Below are positions 1 through 8,001 of a stretch of 64,000 nucleotides of DNA, piece by piece. Numbering within the stretch: position 1 is the first letter of the stretch; each line of letters opens with the position of its first letter. This DNA comes from Candidatus Saccharimonadota bacterium (lineage in GTDB: Bacteria; Patescibacteriota; Saccharimonadia; Saccharimonadales; Saccharimonadaceae). Below the pieces are notes generated by a model. It was not told the origin of the DNA. It searched no databases and worked only from the letters and a program-made list of their open reading frames with translations. Both the position numbers and the translations under genes were made by a program. The DNA is taken from assembly GCA_017404955.1 (NCBI GenBank), contig JAFRBH010000008.1:1-64000 (forward strand). The letters run 5' to 3'.

Positions 1-390
1 ATAGGCCACATTACTATCGTTATGAATCATATCAGTAGTATAGACTGGAGAGGAAGGAGTACTAGTACGAGGGTCAAGGAAGTTTGAAGTCATATAGAGC
101 GTATAGCCAGTAGCATTAGACGTAGCTACATCTACTATGGAGGTATTCTTAACAAACTTACCACTAGGAGTAGGTGTAAGCTCTAGGTTAAGAGCAGAGA
201 TTTCTGAGGAGGCAGTACTATCCAGAGTTCTAATAGAGATATTTGAAGTCAGGTTCAAGGTAACTAGAGTAGTATCTGAAGCTGTACCATTCTCGGCATA
301 GACAAAATTAGAAAAACCAAAAAACACACTTCCTAATAGTAATATGCCAACCACAAACATGAAGGCGGCACGACACTTGCTATAAAGCAT
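1..390 (-). CDS. Secreted surface protein, N-terminal part (runs off the window)
   Basis: The reading frame begins at an ATG at 390 behind a GAGAGG ribosome site and is open to base 1, so the C-terminus is missing. The first 35 or so residues form a signal peptide or anchor: MLYSKCRAAF followed by a long hydrophobic stretch and a plausible cleavage site after FVYA. The 95 residues that follow are rich in Ser and Thr (for example ASDTTLVTLNLTSNIS and VDVATSNATGYTLYM), typical of beta-sandwich surface proteins in CPR bacteria. No domain can be named from this fragment. It is likely exported and cell-surface associated, by inference only. Confidence 0.7.
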   Translation of the reverse strand, partial: MLYSKCRAAFMFVVGILLLGSVFFGFSNFVYAENGTASDTTLVTLNLTSNISIRTLDSTASSEISALNLELTPTPSGKFVKNTSIVDVATSNATGYTLYMTSNFLDPRTSTPSSPVYTTDMIHNDSNVAY

Positions 391-469
391 AAACACCTCT
401 CTTACAGCGCATAGCGCACAATTACTTTTATGCTTAGATTATAGCACAAAAAAATCAAAATGCCTAGGC

Positions 470-1036
470 TTATTTTAAAATTGGCTTAATTTTCTTAGCT
501 TCAAAAAGTACCGTTGGCACCGCTGGTGGTGGTGTAAAATCAGTTGGCTTTAATGGATAGCGAATCTTAGTTTGATATTTAGAAATTAACGCTCGACCAA
601 GTTGTGAAGTGTAGTGGCGATCAGTATTCAAAAGTTTCAGGGCAAATTGTTTTTGTAAAATTAGGTAAAAACTTTCTGGTGGGCTATCGGCTTCCAATAA
701 TTTGTGAACAATTTTGGAAGATAAATCAAATGGTGGGTTGGCAAAAACTTTATAGTTTTCGCGCGGTAAATCACAATCCAAAAAATCATTCTCTATCACG
801 ATTACATTCTTTACATGATGCTTTTTGAGATTTGCATATAATTTCTTGGCAGCTACTGGGTCTTTTTCGATAGCAATTACCTGCTTACAGCGCTTAGAAA
901 GCGCTACGGTAATTACGCCTGAGCCAGCGCCAATATCTAACACAACATCGCGTTTTTTGATATTGGTATGCCCAATCAACATCAAAGCTAGGCGCGGATT
1001 TTTTAGAAAATGCTGTGAGAGCAGATGATTTCGCAT
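470..1036 (-). CDS. Short Erm/KsgA-family rRNA adenine methyltransferase-like protein
   Basis: 188 residues. The SAM-binding motif I is clear (VLDIGAGSG, residues 32-40), followed by an acidic motif II (AIEKD, about 55-59). The catalytic motif is NPPF (100-103) where KsgA has NIPY or NLPF. A KsgA/Erm-like FTPPPAVPTVLF follows at about 167. The protein stops there, so the C-terminal helical domain of true Erm/KsgA enzymes (about 70 residues) is absent. It begins one base after the hisS stop (TAATATG), so it is probably translated from the hisS transcript. A genuine rsmA lies at 28811-29593, so this is a second, shorter family member. Substrate is unknown: rRNA dimethylation, resistance to macrolides, or another RNA are all possible. 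Confidence 0.75.
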   Translation of the reverse strand: MRNHLLSQHFLKNPRLALMLIGHTNIKKRDVVLDIGAGSGVITVALSKRCKQVIAIEKDPVAAKKLYANLKKHHVKNVIVIENDFLDCDLPRENYKVFANPPFDLSSKIVHKLLEADSPPESFYLILQKQFALKLLNTDRHYTSQLGRALISKYQTKIRYPLKPTDFTPPPAVPTVLFEAKKIKPILK

Positions 1037-1037
1037 A

Positions 1038-2372
1038 TTATTTTAAGCTCAATGGTTCTTGCTTGCCAGTCGTAAAATTCTTAATTTGATATTTGCCGCT
1101 TTTTAGCTCATCGCCACCAAAGATAATGCCAGAGCCAGCAATCTTGGTTGCAAAAGTGATTTTGTCTCCTAGCTTTTTACCGGCTAAAACAATCTCTACA
1201 TTTTTGCCACCGTCACGCAAGTTCTTGGCTAGGTCATAAGCGGCAGTCCTAAGTTCTGCATCGTCAGCATCAATTGGCACGATTGCAATATCAATTGGTT
1301 TTCTCTCGGCAGAGTCAATCAATTTATTTTCTGACAAAATGAAGAACAAGCGAGAAAGGCCAATTGAGGCGCCCACACCTGGGAATTTTTGGTCAGTATA
1401 GTGTGAGGCAAGATTCTCATAGCGTCCACCGCCACCAATTGAACCAAGCTCTGGGTATTTTGGCAGACACGCTTCAAAGACGGTGCCAGTGTAATAATCT
1501 AGCCCGCGCACGATTTTGAGGTCAATCTCGGCGGCATCTCCTAAGCCATAAGCCTTCAAATCTTCCATCACGGCAATAAGTTCCCCTAGGCCTTCTGACA
1601 ATTTCTCGTTGCCAGCCTCGGAAGTCTTGGCGGCAATATTGATTTTCAGAAAATCTAGTTTTTCTAATTCCCTGATGTCTCCATGAGTGTTGATAAATGT
1701 TGTAATTTTTACAACGGTTTCCTCTGGTAATCTGAGTTCTTTTAGGGCTTCTACTGTTTTTGCGGCTGGGACTTTTTCGGCATGGTCAATAATATGAGAA
1801 ATCTCTTTTGTTTTATCGGCCACACCCAAAATTTCTAATGCACCACTCAAGAATTTGCGGTTGGAAATTCTAATCTTGATATCAGTTTTAACAAAAGTTT
1901 TCAGAGCATCGTAGAAACACGCAATAACTTTTGCATCATAATAAATCGGCAGGGTATTTCTACCAATTACATCAACGTCGCATTGATAAAACTCGCGAAA
2001 GCGACCTTTTTGCGCACGTTCACCACGGAAATTGCGACCAATTTGTGTGACAGAAAATGGAAAATGCAAGTCGCTCTCGTGCTCCACGACATAGCGAGCC
2101 AAAGGCACAGTGTGGTCAAACCTCAAAGCTTGGTCTGCATCCTTAGTAGTCTCCTCAGTTTTTACAACTTTGTAAATCTGTTTTTCAGTATCACCACCAG
2201 CTTTAGCGAAAAGAATTTCCGAGCGATCAATGGTTGGAGTTTCGATATTTAAAAACCCGTGTTTCTGATAAGTTTCAGCGATTTTTGATTTGATTTCATT
2301 GAAAATAGCCTGCTTTCCTGGCAAAAATTCTTGCATTCCAGAAATTGGCGAAGTATTCATTTTTTTGCTCAT
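1038..2372 (-). CDS. hisS: Histidyl-tRNA synthetase
   Basis: Class II aminoacyl-tRNA synthetase that charges tRNA-His in the cytoplasm. Motif 2 is seen at NFRGERAQKGRFREFYQCD. The histidine-specific loops are seen at GLDYYTGTVFEA and GGGGRYENL, and motif 3 at GVGASIGLSRLFF. An anticodon-binding domain ends the protein. Length is about 444 residues, normal for HisRS. An upstream TTG at 2390 would add six residues, but the ATG at 2372 sits exactly 6 bases after a TGCTATAAT extended -10, so I prefer the ATG and a leaderless message. The methyltransferase gene follows with a 1-base gap. Confidence 0.95.
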   Translation of the reverse strand: MSKKMNTSPISGMQEFLPGKQAIFNEIKSKIAETYQKHGFLNIETPTIDRSEILFAKAGGDTEKQIYKVVKTEETTKDADQALRFDHTVPLARYVVEHESDLHFPFSVTQIGRNFRGERAQKGRFREFYQCDVDVIGRNTLPIYYDAKVIACFYDALKTFVKTDIKIRISNRKFLSGALEILGVADKTKEISHIIDHAEKVPAAKTVEALKELRLPEETVVKITTFINTHGDIRELEKLDFLKINIAAKTSEAGNEKLSEGLGELIAVMEDLKAYGLGDAAEIDLKIVRGLDYYTGTVFEACLPKYPELGSIGGGGRYENLASHYTDQKFPGVGASIGLSRLFFILSENKLIDSAERKPIDIAIVPIDADDAELRTAAYDLAKNLRDGGKNVEIVLAGKKLGDKITFATKIAGSGIIFGGDELKSGKYQIKNFTTGKQEPLSLK

Positions 2373-2378
2373 ACTTTT

Positions 2379-2387
2379 ATTATAGCA
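2379..2387 (-). promoter_or_regulatory. Extended -10 promoter of hisS
   Basis: Reads TGCTATAAT on the minus strand, with a 6-base spacer (2373-2378) before the hisS ATG. The predicted transcription start is the A of the ATG. It lies back to back with the tRNA-Phe promoter at 2395-2403. Confidence 0.65.
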
Positions 2388-2394
2388 CAACGTG

Positions 2395-2403
2395 TGTTAT
2401 AAT
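2395..2403 (+). promoter_or_regulatory. Extended -10 promoter of tRNA-Phe
   Basis: TGTTATAAT, ending 11 bases before the first base of the tRNA. The hexamers of this and the hisS promoter are 13 bases apart on opposite strands, so the two promoters compete for the same DNA. Confidence 0.6.
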
Positions 2404-2414
2404 CTAGAGAGTGT

Positions 2415-2490
2415 GGCTCTGTAGCTCAGTTGGTAGAGCAGAGGCCTGAAGAGCCTTGTGTCACTGGTTCAAGTCCAGTCGGAGCCACCA
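2415..2490 (+). tRNA. tRNA-Phe (GAA)
   Basis: Full cloverleaf of 76 bases with CCA encoded. Acceptor GGCTCTG pairs with CGGAGCC. The D stem is GCTC/GAGC, the anticodon loop is CTGAAGA, and the T arm is intact (CTGGTTCAAGTCCAG). Confidence 0.95.
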
Positions 2491-2496
2491 TTTCCA

Positions 2497-2531
2497 GAAA
2501 CAAAGCGAAACGAAGTTTCGTTTTTTTGTTT
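2497..2531. terminator. Hairpin terminator after tRNA-Phe
   Basis: CGAAAC-GAA-GTTTCG (2506-2520), flanked by an A-rich left side and seven Ts on the right (2521-2527). It can stop transcription from the tRNA side and, through the A-rich flank, from the opposing membrane protein gene. Confidence 0.7.
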
Positions 2532-2871
2532 ATTCGTCTTCGTCAAGTAGTGATTGTTCGTTTTCGGCGACAAGTTCAGTGGTGTTATCTAACTCAGATA
2601 GAAGACCAAGTGGGTAGATAATCGCAAACAGGCCAAATACAATAATGGCGCCATAGCACAAGAAACCTACCCAAGCATTGCTGCTGCTCATATCAATCTT
2701 GATACCGCTTGTAAGCACAGCGATTGCTATACCGATTGCGGCGCCAGAAATTATCCAAGCTTTACCGATCTTGGCAGCAACGCTGATAGCCTTACGCATA
2801 CACATAGTGTTAGCGGCAACTACTCCCAATATTAATTCAATGTTGTTATTTGATTTTTTAGTATTTGCCAT
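2530..2871 (-). CDS. Small membrane protein of unknown function
   Basis: 113 residues with two predicted membrane segments, roughly residues 38-55 (WIISGAAIGIAIAVLTSG) and 67-90 (WVGFLCYGAIIVFGLFAIIY), and an acidic tail (ENEQSLLDEDE). I do not recognise the family. The ATG directly abuts the stop of the mscS-like gene (CCTAAATG), with an AAGGAGG ribosome site inside that gene's last codons, so translation is probably coupled. It is the last gene of a three-gene operon with the amidohydrolase and the MscS-like channel. Confidence 0.75.
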   Translation of the reverse strand: MANTKKSNNNIELILGVVAANTMCMRKAISVAAKIGKAWIISGAAIGIAIAVLTSGIKIDMSSSNAWVGFLCYGAIIVFGLFAIIYPLGLLSELDNTTELVAENEQSLLDEDE

Positions 2872-3411
2872 TTAGGCCTCCTTATTATTTCTACTACAAT
2901 TAATCAAACCATCAATATTATGGTTGGAAAGAATCTTGACTTCACCTTTCTCGTTGGTGATTTCGGTAGTTTTTAGCCCAATCTCGGTAACCGTGCCCTT
3001 AAAGCCATCGGCTGGCACGATAACTGTATCACCCACACCAAATTGATCTTCGGCGATGATAGCAATACCCGCGATGAAATCTTTAATCATATCTTGGAAA
3101 GCAAGACCTAGGACCGCAGTCATAATTCCAAGCCCAGCAAGTAAGGAAGTGACATTCACGCCGAGCACAGCCAGAATGACGAGCAGAATAATAATCAAGA
3201 ACAGGTATTTGATGATGCTTGAAAGCATTTTGGAAACGGTCTTGATACGTTGCCTATGGGCAGCGCTAGTATTTTTTCCGCCAGCACGATTAAAAATAAC
3301 CTTCAATACCCTTCTCAAAATGAGATAGACAACAAAGACAAAGAAAATGTACAAAGCAGAGTTAATTAGCTTCTTAATACCAATTTCGGTGCCAAAGAAG
3401 TCTAAGCTCAT
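2872..3411 (-). CDS. MscS-family mechanosensitive channel, short form
   Basis: 179 residues. After two membrane segments (about 15-33 and 66-90) comes the pore-lining helix signature LLAGLGIMTAVLGLAFQDM, then the MscS beta domain with EDQFGVGDTVIV and GTVTEIGLKTTEI. The large C-terminal cytoplasmic cage of E. coli MscS is mostly missing, as in the short members of this family. The role would be release of solutes on osmotic downshock. It starts just after the stop of the amidohydrolase gene (bases TAAAATGAGC) and overlaps its operon. Confidence 0.88.
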   Translation of the reverse strand: MSLDFFGTEIGIKKLINSALYIFFVFVVYLILRRVLKVIFNRAGGKNTSAAHRQRIKTVSKMLSSIIKYLFLIIILLVILAVLGVNVTSLLAGLGIMTAVLGLAFQDMIKDFIAGIAIIAEDQFGVGDTVIVPADGFKGTVTEIGLKTTEITNEKGEVKILSNHNIDGLINCSRNNKEA

Positions 3412-3412
3412 T

Positions 3413-4360
3413 TTATGCCTCGATTAAATCTTTACCATTTACATCATAATCGGCTAGCGCAGCTTTTTTGATGGCTGGGTCTTCATAAGTATTGTAATAA
3501 TAGGTATTGGTTGCAGTAGAGAAACCGCCAGTATAGACAGTCTTCTCAAAATCACCAGTGCCCATCGCGGCTGCGCCATCAATCATAGCTACGCCAGTAA
3601 GAGTGTGGAACAAGCGAGAAACGTTTTCCTCTTCGGTAGATTTAACTGGGTAGTGGGTATTGAGATATGCAATTCTCACAAAGCGTGATGGTGAATAATA
3701 GTCGCCAGGAAGACCACGCATCAAAGAGCCAGAGCCAAATGGTTTCATTTCTGCTTTACCCCATTTGACTTCTTTTGGTTGTGGATTGGTTAAATTCATA
3801 TAGTTTCTGAGGTTTTCTTGATGCCAAGCGTAGCCAGGCTGATTGGTGAGGACGTCTACATCATTATGGAAAATCTCCATACCTTTATCAGTATATTCTA
3901 CAACGATGCTACGATTTTTATCACCAATAATCCAGTGAAGCATTGAGACTGGATATTTATCATTAATTGGCTTTGCTACAATAGCGATATTTTTCAAAGC
4001 TTCTTCTACTTCATCAACAGTAGAAAAATTCATCGCAATCATTAGAGGGAATTCGTAAGCAGAAATATTATGCTTGCCATCAACTGCATCTTTTTCATAC
4101 TGAGCGTAGCCTGGGAAGTTGAGCCCAGCAATAGCAAGACCGGCTTCATTGGCACAGTCAAAATATAGCGGAACATTTTCCTCGATGATACCCATGCCAA
4201 TCATAGCGTATCTTGGGGCAATATCACCCAAGAATGCGGAATGGTATTGATAGCCTTTTGGAGTAATCACAATTTTCTGACCATAACCAACGGACCAGTC
4301 AAGGTTCCTACCAAAATACATATTACCTTTGTCATCGTTAAAGCGGACACCACTACACAT
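3413..4360 (-). CDS. Ntn-hydrolase of the choloylglycine hydrolase / penicillin V acylase family
   Basis: 315 residues, the usual family length. Cys2 directly follows the initiator Met, so removal of Met would expose the N-terminal nucleophile. The family's other active-site residues are all at the expected places: R18 and D21 (FGRNLDW), N81 (GLNFPG), N173 (LTNQP) and R226 (SPSRF). The family cleaves amide bonds in conjugated bile salts, penicillin V or acyl-homoserine lactones; the sequence alone does not choose between them. There is no signal peptide, so it acts in the cytoplasm. It has a strong ribosome site (CAGGAGGCATAAAAATG) and leads an operon with an MscS-like channel and a small membrane protein. 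Confidence 0.9.
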   Translation of the reverse strand: MCSGVRFNDDKGNMYFGRNLDWSVGYGQKIVITPKGYQYHSAFLGDIAPRYAMIGMGIIEENVPLYFDCANEAGLAIAGLNFPGYAQYEKDAVDGKHNISAYEFPLMIAMNFSTVDEVEEALKNIAIVAKPINDKYPVSMLHWIIGDKNRSIVVEYTDKGMEIFHNDVDVLTNQPGYAWHQENLRNYMNLTNPQPKEVKWGKAEMKPFGSGSLMRGLPGDYYSPSRFVRIAYLNTHYPVKSTEEENVSRLFHTLTGVAMIDGAAAMGTGDFEKTVYTGGFSTATNTYYYNTYEDPAIKKAALADYDVNGKDLIEA

Positions 4361-4428
4361 TTTTATGCCTCCTGTTATTTTTTATGATTTTAGCATAATG
4401 CTTGCGTTAAAACAAGATTACTAGGCAA

Positions 4429-4458
4429 GAAAAAGGCCGCAATTCGTGCGACCTTTCC
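4429..4458 (-). terminator. Terminator of upp
   Basis: On the minus strand AAAGGTCGCA-CGAAT-TGCGGCCTTT followed by TTCTT, about 13 bases after the upp stop codon. Confidence 0.75.
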
Positions 4459-4470
4459 TGAATGAACTTA

Positions 4471-5166
4471 CTACTTTGTGCCGAAGATGCGATCTCCAGC
4501 GTCACCAAGGCCGGGGACGATATAGCCGTTGCTATTGAGACCTTTATCAAGGTGCGCAATGAAAAGCTCCACGTCCGGATGTTTTTTCTGCATTAGGTCG
4601 ATTCCCTGCGGCGCGCCGATGATGCCCATAAAATGTATGGTCTTGCAGCCGATTTTTTTGAGCTCACTAACAGTAAAATCGGCTGAACCGCCCGTAGCAA
4701 GCATAGGATCGAGCACGAAGACTTCGCGGTTCTCTATATCCTTCGGCATCTTCCAGAAGTACTTCTGAGGCTTCAGAGTTTCCTCGTCACGATAGATCCC
4801 GCAAAAGCCAGTTCTTGCCTGCGGCACGATATCCTTCATGGGCTGTTCCATAGCAAGCCCTGCACGAAGAATCGGTACCAAAACCTGTTTTTTGCCAGCG
4901 ATTCTCTTACCGATTGTCGGACAGATTGGCGTAATAATCTCTTTACTCTCCATCTTCAGGTGAGAAAAAGCATCAAAAGCGATGAGCTTCGTTACTTCTT
5001 CTACCAGCTTCCGAAAAATAGAACTCGGCGTCGAAACATCCCGCATAATAGAAATCTTACTCTCGATCAATGCATGGCCATTGTAGATGTGTGTAGTCGG
5101 CTCCAGCACCACTGTAGGATAATCGACAATCAGCTTACTTTCATGTTCCAAAATTACATCGTTCAT
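4471..5166 (-). CDS. upp: Uracil phosphoribosyltransferase
   Basis: Converts uracil and PRPP to UMP, a pyrimidine salvage step suited to a nucleotide auxotroph. The PRPP-binding motif is VFVLDPMLATGGSA (about 150-163), the flexible-loop side is VPILRAGLAME, and the uracil-binding C-terminus is VPGLGDAGDRIFGTK. 231 residues, slightly longer than usual at the N-terminus. It is translated from a very strong purine-rich ribosome site (AAAGGGGGGAAATGA before ATG). The codons here look more GC-rich than in flanking genes, which may mark a transferred gene. Confidence 0.95.
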   Translation of the reverse strand: MNDVILEHESKLIVDYPTVVLEPTTHIYNGHALIESKISIMRDVSTPSSIFRKLVEEVTKLIAFDAFSHLKMESKEIITPICPTIGKRIAGKKQVLVPILRAGLAMEQPMKDIVPQARTGFCGIYRDEETLKPQKYFWKMPKDIENREVFVLDPMLATGGSADFTVSELKKIGCKTIHFMGIIGAPQGIDLMQKKHPDVELFIAHLDKGLNSNGYIVPGLGDAGDRIFGTK

Positions 5167-5284
5167 TCATTTCCCCCCTTTCTTCTAAAGGAACCTACAA
5201 ATTAGCAAAAATTTTGGCCAAATTTCTTGCTTTCATACCGCTTATAATTATATCATATTTTTAGTGTTTTGGCAATGATGATAA

Positions 5285-6466
5285 TTAGTCTTTAAAGATT
5301 TTTTCATCCTTAATTTCGTCTGGGAGATAGCTTTTGTCTAGATGAAAACCAGCTTCCCATTTTTGGCCTTTGCCAAAGCCCAAATCTTTCATTAATTTGG
5401 TTGGCGCATTGCGAAGATGAGTTGGAACTGGCAAACCCATAGATCTATGAGCTAAATCTTGTGCCTTATACCAAGCATCAATCGTACTACGATTTTTCTT
5501 ACATTTTGCCAAAACTACTGCTACATGACTTAGAATGATCCCGCCTTCTGGCATACCCACGCGTTCGATTGCTTCAAAAGCAGAAACTGCCAAATTTAGC
5601 GCGCCATTCCCTGCTAGACTGATATCTTCACTGGCAAAAATTACCATACGACGAGCGATAAACTTTGGATCTTCTCCAGCCTCCACCATGCGTGCAAGGT
5701 AATAAAGTGTCGCATCAACATCACCACCACGCATTGATTTAATAAATGCGGAAATATTATCATAATGATTGTCGCCGGCCTTGTCATAACCTGGGACTTT
5801 TTTGCCGGCAGCCTCCTTTACTACATTTTCATCAACTTTATCAGCCAAACTCAGCGCCAGTTCCAAATCGCCGAGCGCGCTTCTAGCATCGCCACCAGAA
5901 AGTTCTGCGAGGTAGTCAATTGCTTTTTTAGTTACGCGTTTAGTAGCTTTTTCTGCTTTAATCGCACGTTTTAAAACCGTGACAATGTCATCTTTCTTAA
6001 GTGGCGCAACCAAGACTACGCGTGAACGTGAAAGCAAAGGTGAGATCACCTCAAAACTTGGATTTTCTGTAGTAGCACCAATCAAGATAATCAAGCCAGA
6101 TTCTACATGTGGCAAGAACGCATCTTGTTGAGCCTTATTAAAACGGTGAATTTCATCTACAAAAAGCACGGTTCTGGTTTTTAAATTCCAGTTTTGTCTG
6201 GCACGTTCGACAACTTTTTCAACATCACTTTTGTGTGCGGTTACAGCGGAAAGTTCAATAAAATCAGCCTTAAATTCATGTGCGAGAATGCGGGCAAGCG
6301 TGGTCTTACCTGTACCTGGTGGGCCCCAAAAAATCAAATTAACTGGCTCACCTTTTTTTACGATTTCTGTTAAAATCTTACCATCACCAATAATCTCATC
6401 CTGTCCAATAACTTCCGATAATTTTTGCGGGCGCATACGTTCCGCGAGTGGCACTCTATTTGTCAT
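5285..6466 (-). CDS. rarA: Replication-associated recombination protein A (MgsA/WRNIP1 family AAA+ ATPase)
   Basis: AAA+ ATPase acting at stalled replication forks. Walker A is GPPGTGKTTLAR, Walker B is VLFVDEIHRF, sensor 1 is ILIGATTENPSFE, and the arginine finger is in LLSRSRV. The C-terminal tetramerisation and clamp-loader-like helical region includes the conserved MPEGGIILSHVAVVLA and YKAQDLAHRSMGLPVP. An in-frame ATG at 6505 would add 13 residues, but the ATG at 6466 begins the conserved MTNRVPLAERMRP. TATAAT lies 9 bases upstream of it, so I chose 6466. The gene is divergent from the Trm11-like gene. Confidence 0.93.
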   Translation of the reverse strand: MTNRVPLAERMRPQKLSEVIGQDEIIGDGKILTEIVKKGEPVNLIFWGPPGTGKTTLARILAHEFKADFIELSAVTAHKSDVEKVVERARQNWNLKTRTVLFVDEIHRFNKAQQDAFLPHVESGLIILIGATTENPSFEVISPLLSRSRVVLVAPLKKDDIVTVLKRAIKAEKATKRVTKKAIDYLAELSGGDARSALGDLELALSLADKVDENVVKEAAGKKVPGYDKAGDNHYDNISAFIKSMRGGDVDATLYYLARMVEAGEDPKFIARRMVIFASEDISLAGNGALNLAVSAFEAIERVGMPEGGIILSHVAVVLAKCKKNRSTIDAWYKAQDLAHRSMGLPVPTHLRNAPTKLMKDLGFGKGQKWEAGFHLDKSYLPDEIKDEKIFKD

Positions 6467-6542
6467 ATATATAATATTATATATCTTTGCAATTACTTTT
6501 TCCATAATTTAAGAAGTCTATGCTAGGAAATTTTAAGTTTTA

Positions 6543-6551
6543 TGGTATAAT
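6543..6551 (+). promoter_or_regulatory. Extended -10 promoter of the Trm11-like gene
   Basis: TGGTATAAT with a 6-base spacer to the ATG at 6558; predicted leaderless. Confidence 0.65.
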
Positions 6552-6557
6552 ATAATT

Positions 6558-7658
6558 ATGCAATATTTAGCAGTCCTAGGTCGGCAGCCAAAGTTATCTT
6601 TGGCGGAACTTGAAAGTTTGTTTTCTGATGTGACGCCGCTAGGACTCACTCTTGCAACTTTTACCAGTACTGATATTTCTTCTATCTCTAGACTCGGCGG
6701 TACTATTAAGCTTGCTCAGGAAATTTCCGAAAAACCGGAAAAATATCTTCTAGACTTAAACTTTGATGGCAAAATTGTGTTTGGAATTTCTGATTATTCC
6801 AAAGGTGCAAATGCTAGAAAAACTCAAAGTCTAGCTCTAAAAATTAAGCGTGTTTTAAAGACAAATGGCAAATCGGTACGCGTGCTAGAAAACAAAGACG
6901 CAGTACTTTCTTCTGCTACTGTTTTCCATAATCAGCTTGGCGAAAAGCCTGGCCATATCGAATTTATTAAATATGGCAACCGCTGGTTTGTTTTAACTGG
7001 CGTTCAGAACATAAATGCTTATCGTGATCGTGACCAAGGTCGCCCAGCACGTGATGCCAAGGTAGGAATGTTACCACCAAAATTAGCACAGATTTTAATC
7101 AATCTTTGCGGCCCGCTTGAGGCTGGCTCTCGAATTCTCGACCCATTTTGCGGAACTGGCGTAGTGTTGCAGGAGGCATCACTCATGGGTTATTCGGTTT
7201 ATGGCACTGATGCCAGCGAGAGAATGATTGAGTATTCCGACAAAAACCTAGCTTGGTTAAATAAAAAATCTGATTCCCTAGTTGAAGTCGGTGATGCCAC
7301 CAATTATGAATGGCAACCACCAATTGATGCCGTAGCTTCAGAAACATATCTTGGTCCGCCAATGTCTGAGCCACCGGTGGAGATAAAACTAAAAACCGTC
7401 GAGCAAGAGTGTCGTGGAATAATCGTTGGGTTTCTAAAAAACTTGGCGAAACAAATTAAAAAAGACACACCAGTAGTCATTGCCGTGCCAGCATGGCTAC
7501 GCCCAGACGGCTCATATTATCGCTTGAGATTGCTTGACGAGTTCGAGAAACTGGGGTATAATGTAGTAAAGTATAAGAACTTGAGTCAAAGAGATCTGCT
7601 TTATCACCGTGATGGGCAGGTTGTGGCTCGAGAAATAATAGTATTAAGGAAGAAATAA
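6558..7658 (+). CDS. Trm11/TrmG10-like RNA methyltransferase
   Basis: 366 residues. The N-terminal half resembles the THUMP-containing part of archaeal Trm-G10/Trm11 enzymes, which methylate guanosine in tRNA. The linker DQGRPARDAKVGMLPPKLAQ precedes the SAM-binding motif ILDPFCGTGVVLQEA (about 193-207). The usual catalytic D/N-PP-Y motif is not present in standard form; ASETYLGPP (about 261-269) occupies its place, so the chemistry should be treated with care. Predicted to be leaderless. rpmA follows one base after its stop (TAATATG), so the two ribosome-related genes form an operon. Confidence 0.8.
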   Translation: MQYLAVLGRQPKLSLAELESLFSDVTPLGLTLATFTSTDISSISRLGGTIKLAQEISEKPEKYLLDLNFDGKIVFGISDYSKGANARKTQSLALKIKRVLKTNGKSVRVLENKDAVLSSATVFHNQLGEKPGHIEFIKYGNRWFVLTGVQNINAYRDRDQGRPARDAKVGMLPPKLAQILINLCGPLEAGSRILDPFCGTGVVLQEASLMGYSVYGTDASERMIEYSDKNLAWLNKKSDSLVEVGDATNYEWQPPIDAVASETYLGPPMSEPPVEIKLKTVEQECRGIIVGFLKNLAKQIKKDTPVVIAVPAWLRPDGSYYRLRLLDEFEKLGYNVVKYKNLSQRDLLYHRDGQVVAREIIVLRKK

Positions 7659-7659
7659 T

Positions 7660-7932
7660 ATGTCACATGTGAAAGCTGGCGGTACCGCCAAGAATATCCA
7701 CAATAACGCTGGTCAGCGCCTTGGTGTTAAGCGTTTTGGTGGTCAAAAAGTTAAAAACGGTGAAGTAATCGTACGCCAAACTGGCAGCACTAAGATTGCT
7801 GGTCCTGGCACTTACATGTCCAAAAACTTTACCATTCATGCTGCTAAAGATGGCGTAGTCACCTTTGTCAAAACCAAGAAGACCCACTTCTCCGGCAAAA
7901 GCCTACCTCGTGTTCGCGTAGAAGTTCGCTAA
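7660..7932 (+). CDS. rpmA: Large-subunit ribosomal protein bL27
   Basis: 90 residues. The N-terminal tail that reaches the peptidyl-transferase centre and the core are recognisable (MSHVKAGGTAKN, then RLGVKRFGGQ and NGEVIVRQTGSTK). The middle is divergent: IAGPGTYMSKNFTIHAAKDG replaces the usual FHPG-NVG-GKDHTLFA pattern. No Prp-type leader precedes it. rplU (bL21), the common partner of rpmA, is not adjacent; instead it sits behind a Trm11-like gene, with an AAGGAAG ribosome site in that gene's end. Confidence 0.93.
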   Translation: MSHVKAGGTAKNIHNNAGQRLGVKRFGGQKVKNGEVIVRQTGSTKIAGPGTYMSKNFTIHAAKDGVVTFVKTKKTHFSGKSLPRVRVEVR

Positions 7933-7937
7933 ATTTA

Positions 7938-7964
7938 AACCGCCTTTTAAAAGGGCGGTTTTTT
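7938..7964 (+). terminator. Rho-independent terminator after rpmA
   Basis: AACCGCC-TTTTAAAA-GGGCGGTT followed by a run of Ts. Confidence 0.9.
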
Positions 7965-7986
7965 GTTGCCTTGTTTTTACTTCTTA

Positions 7987-7995
7987 TGCTATACT
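7987..7995 (+). promoter_or_regulatory. Extended -10 promoter of the kinase-aldolase gene
   Basis: TGCTATACT with a 6-base spacer (TAATGT) to the ATG at 8002; predicted leaderless. Confidence 0.6.
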
Positions 7996-8001
7996 TAATG
8001 T

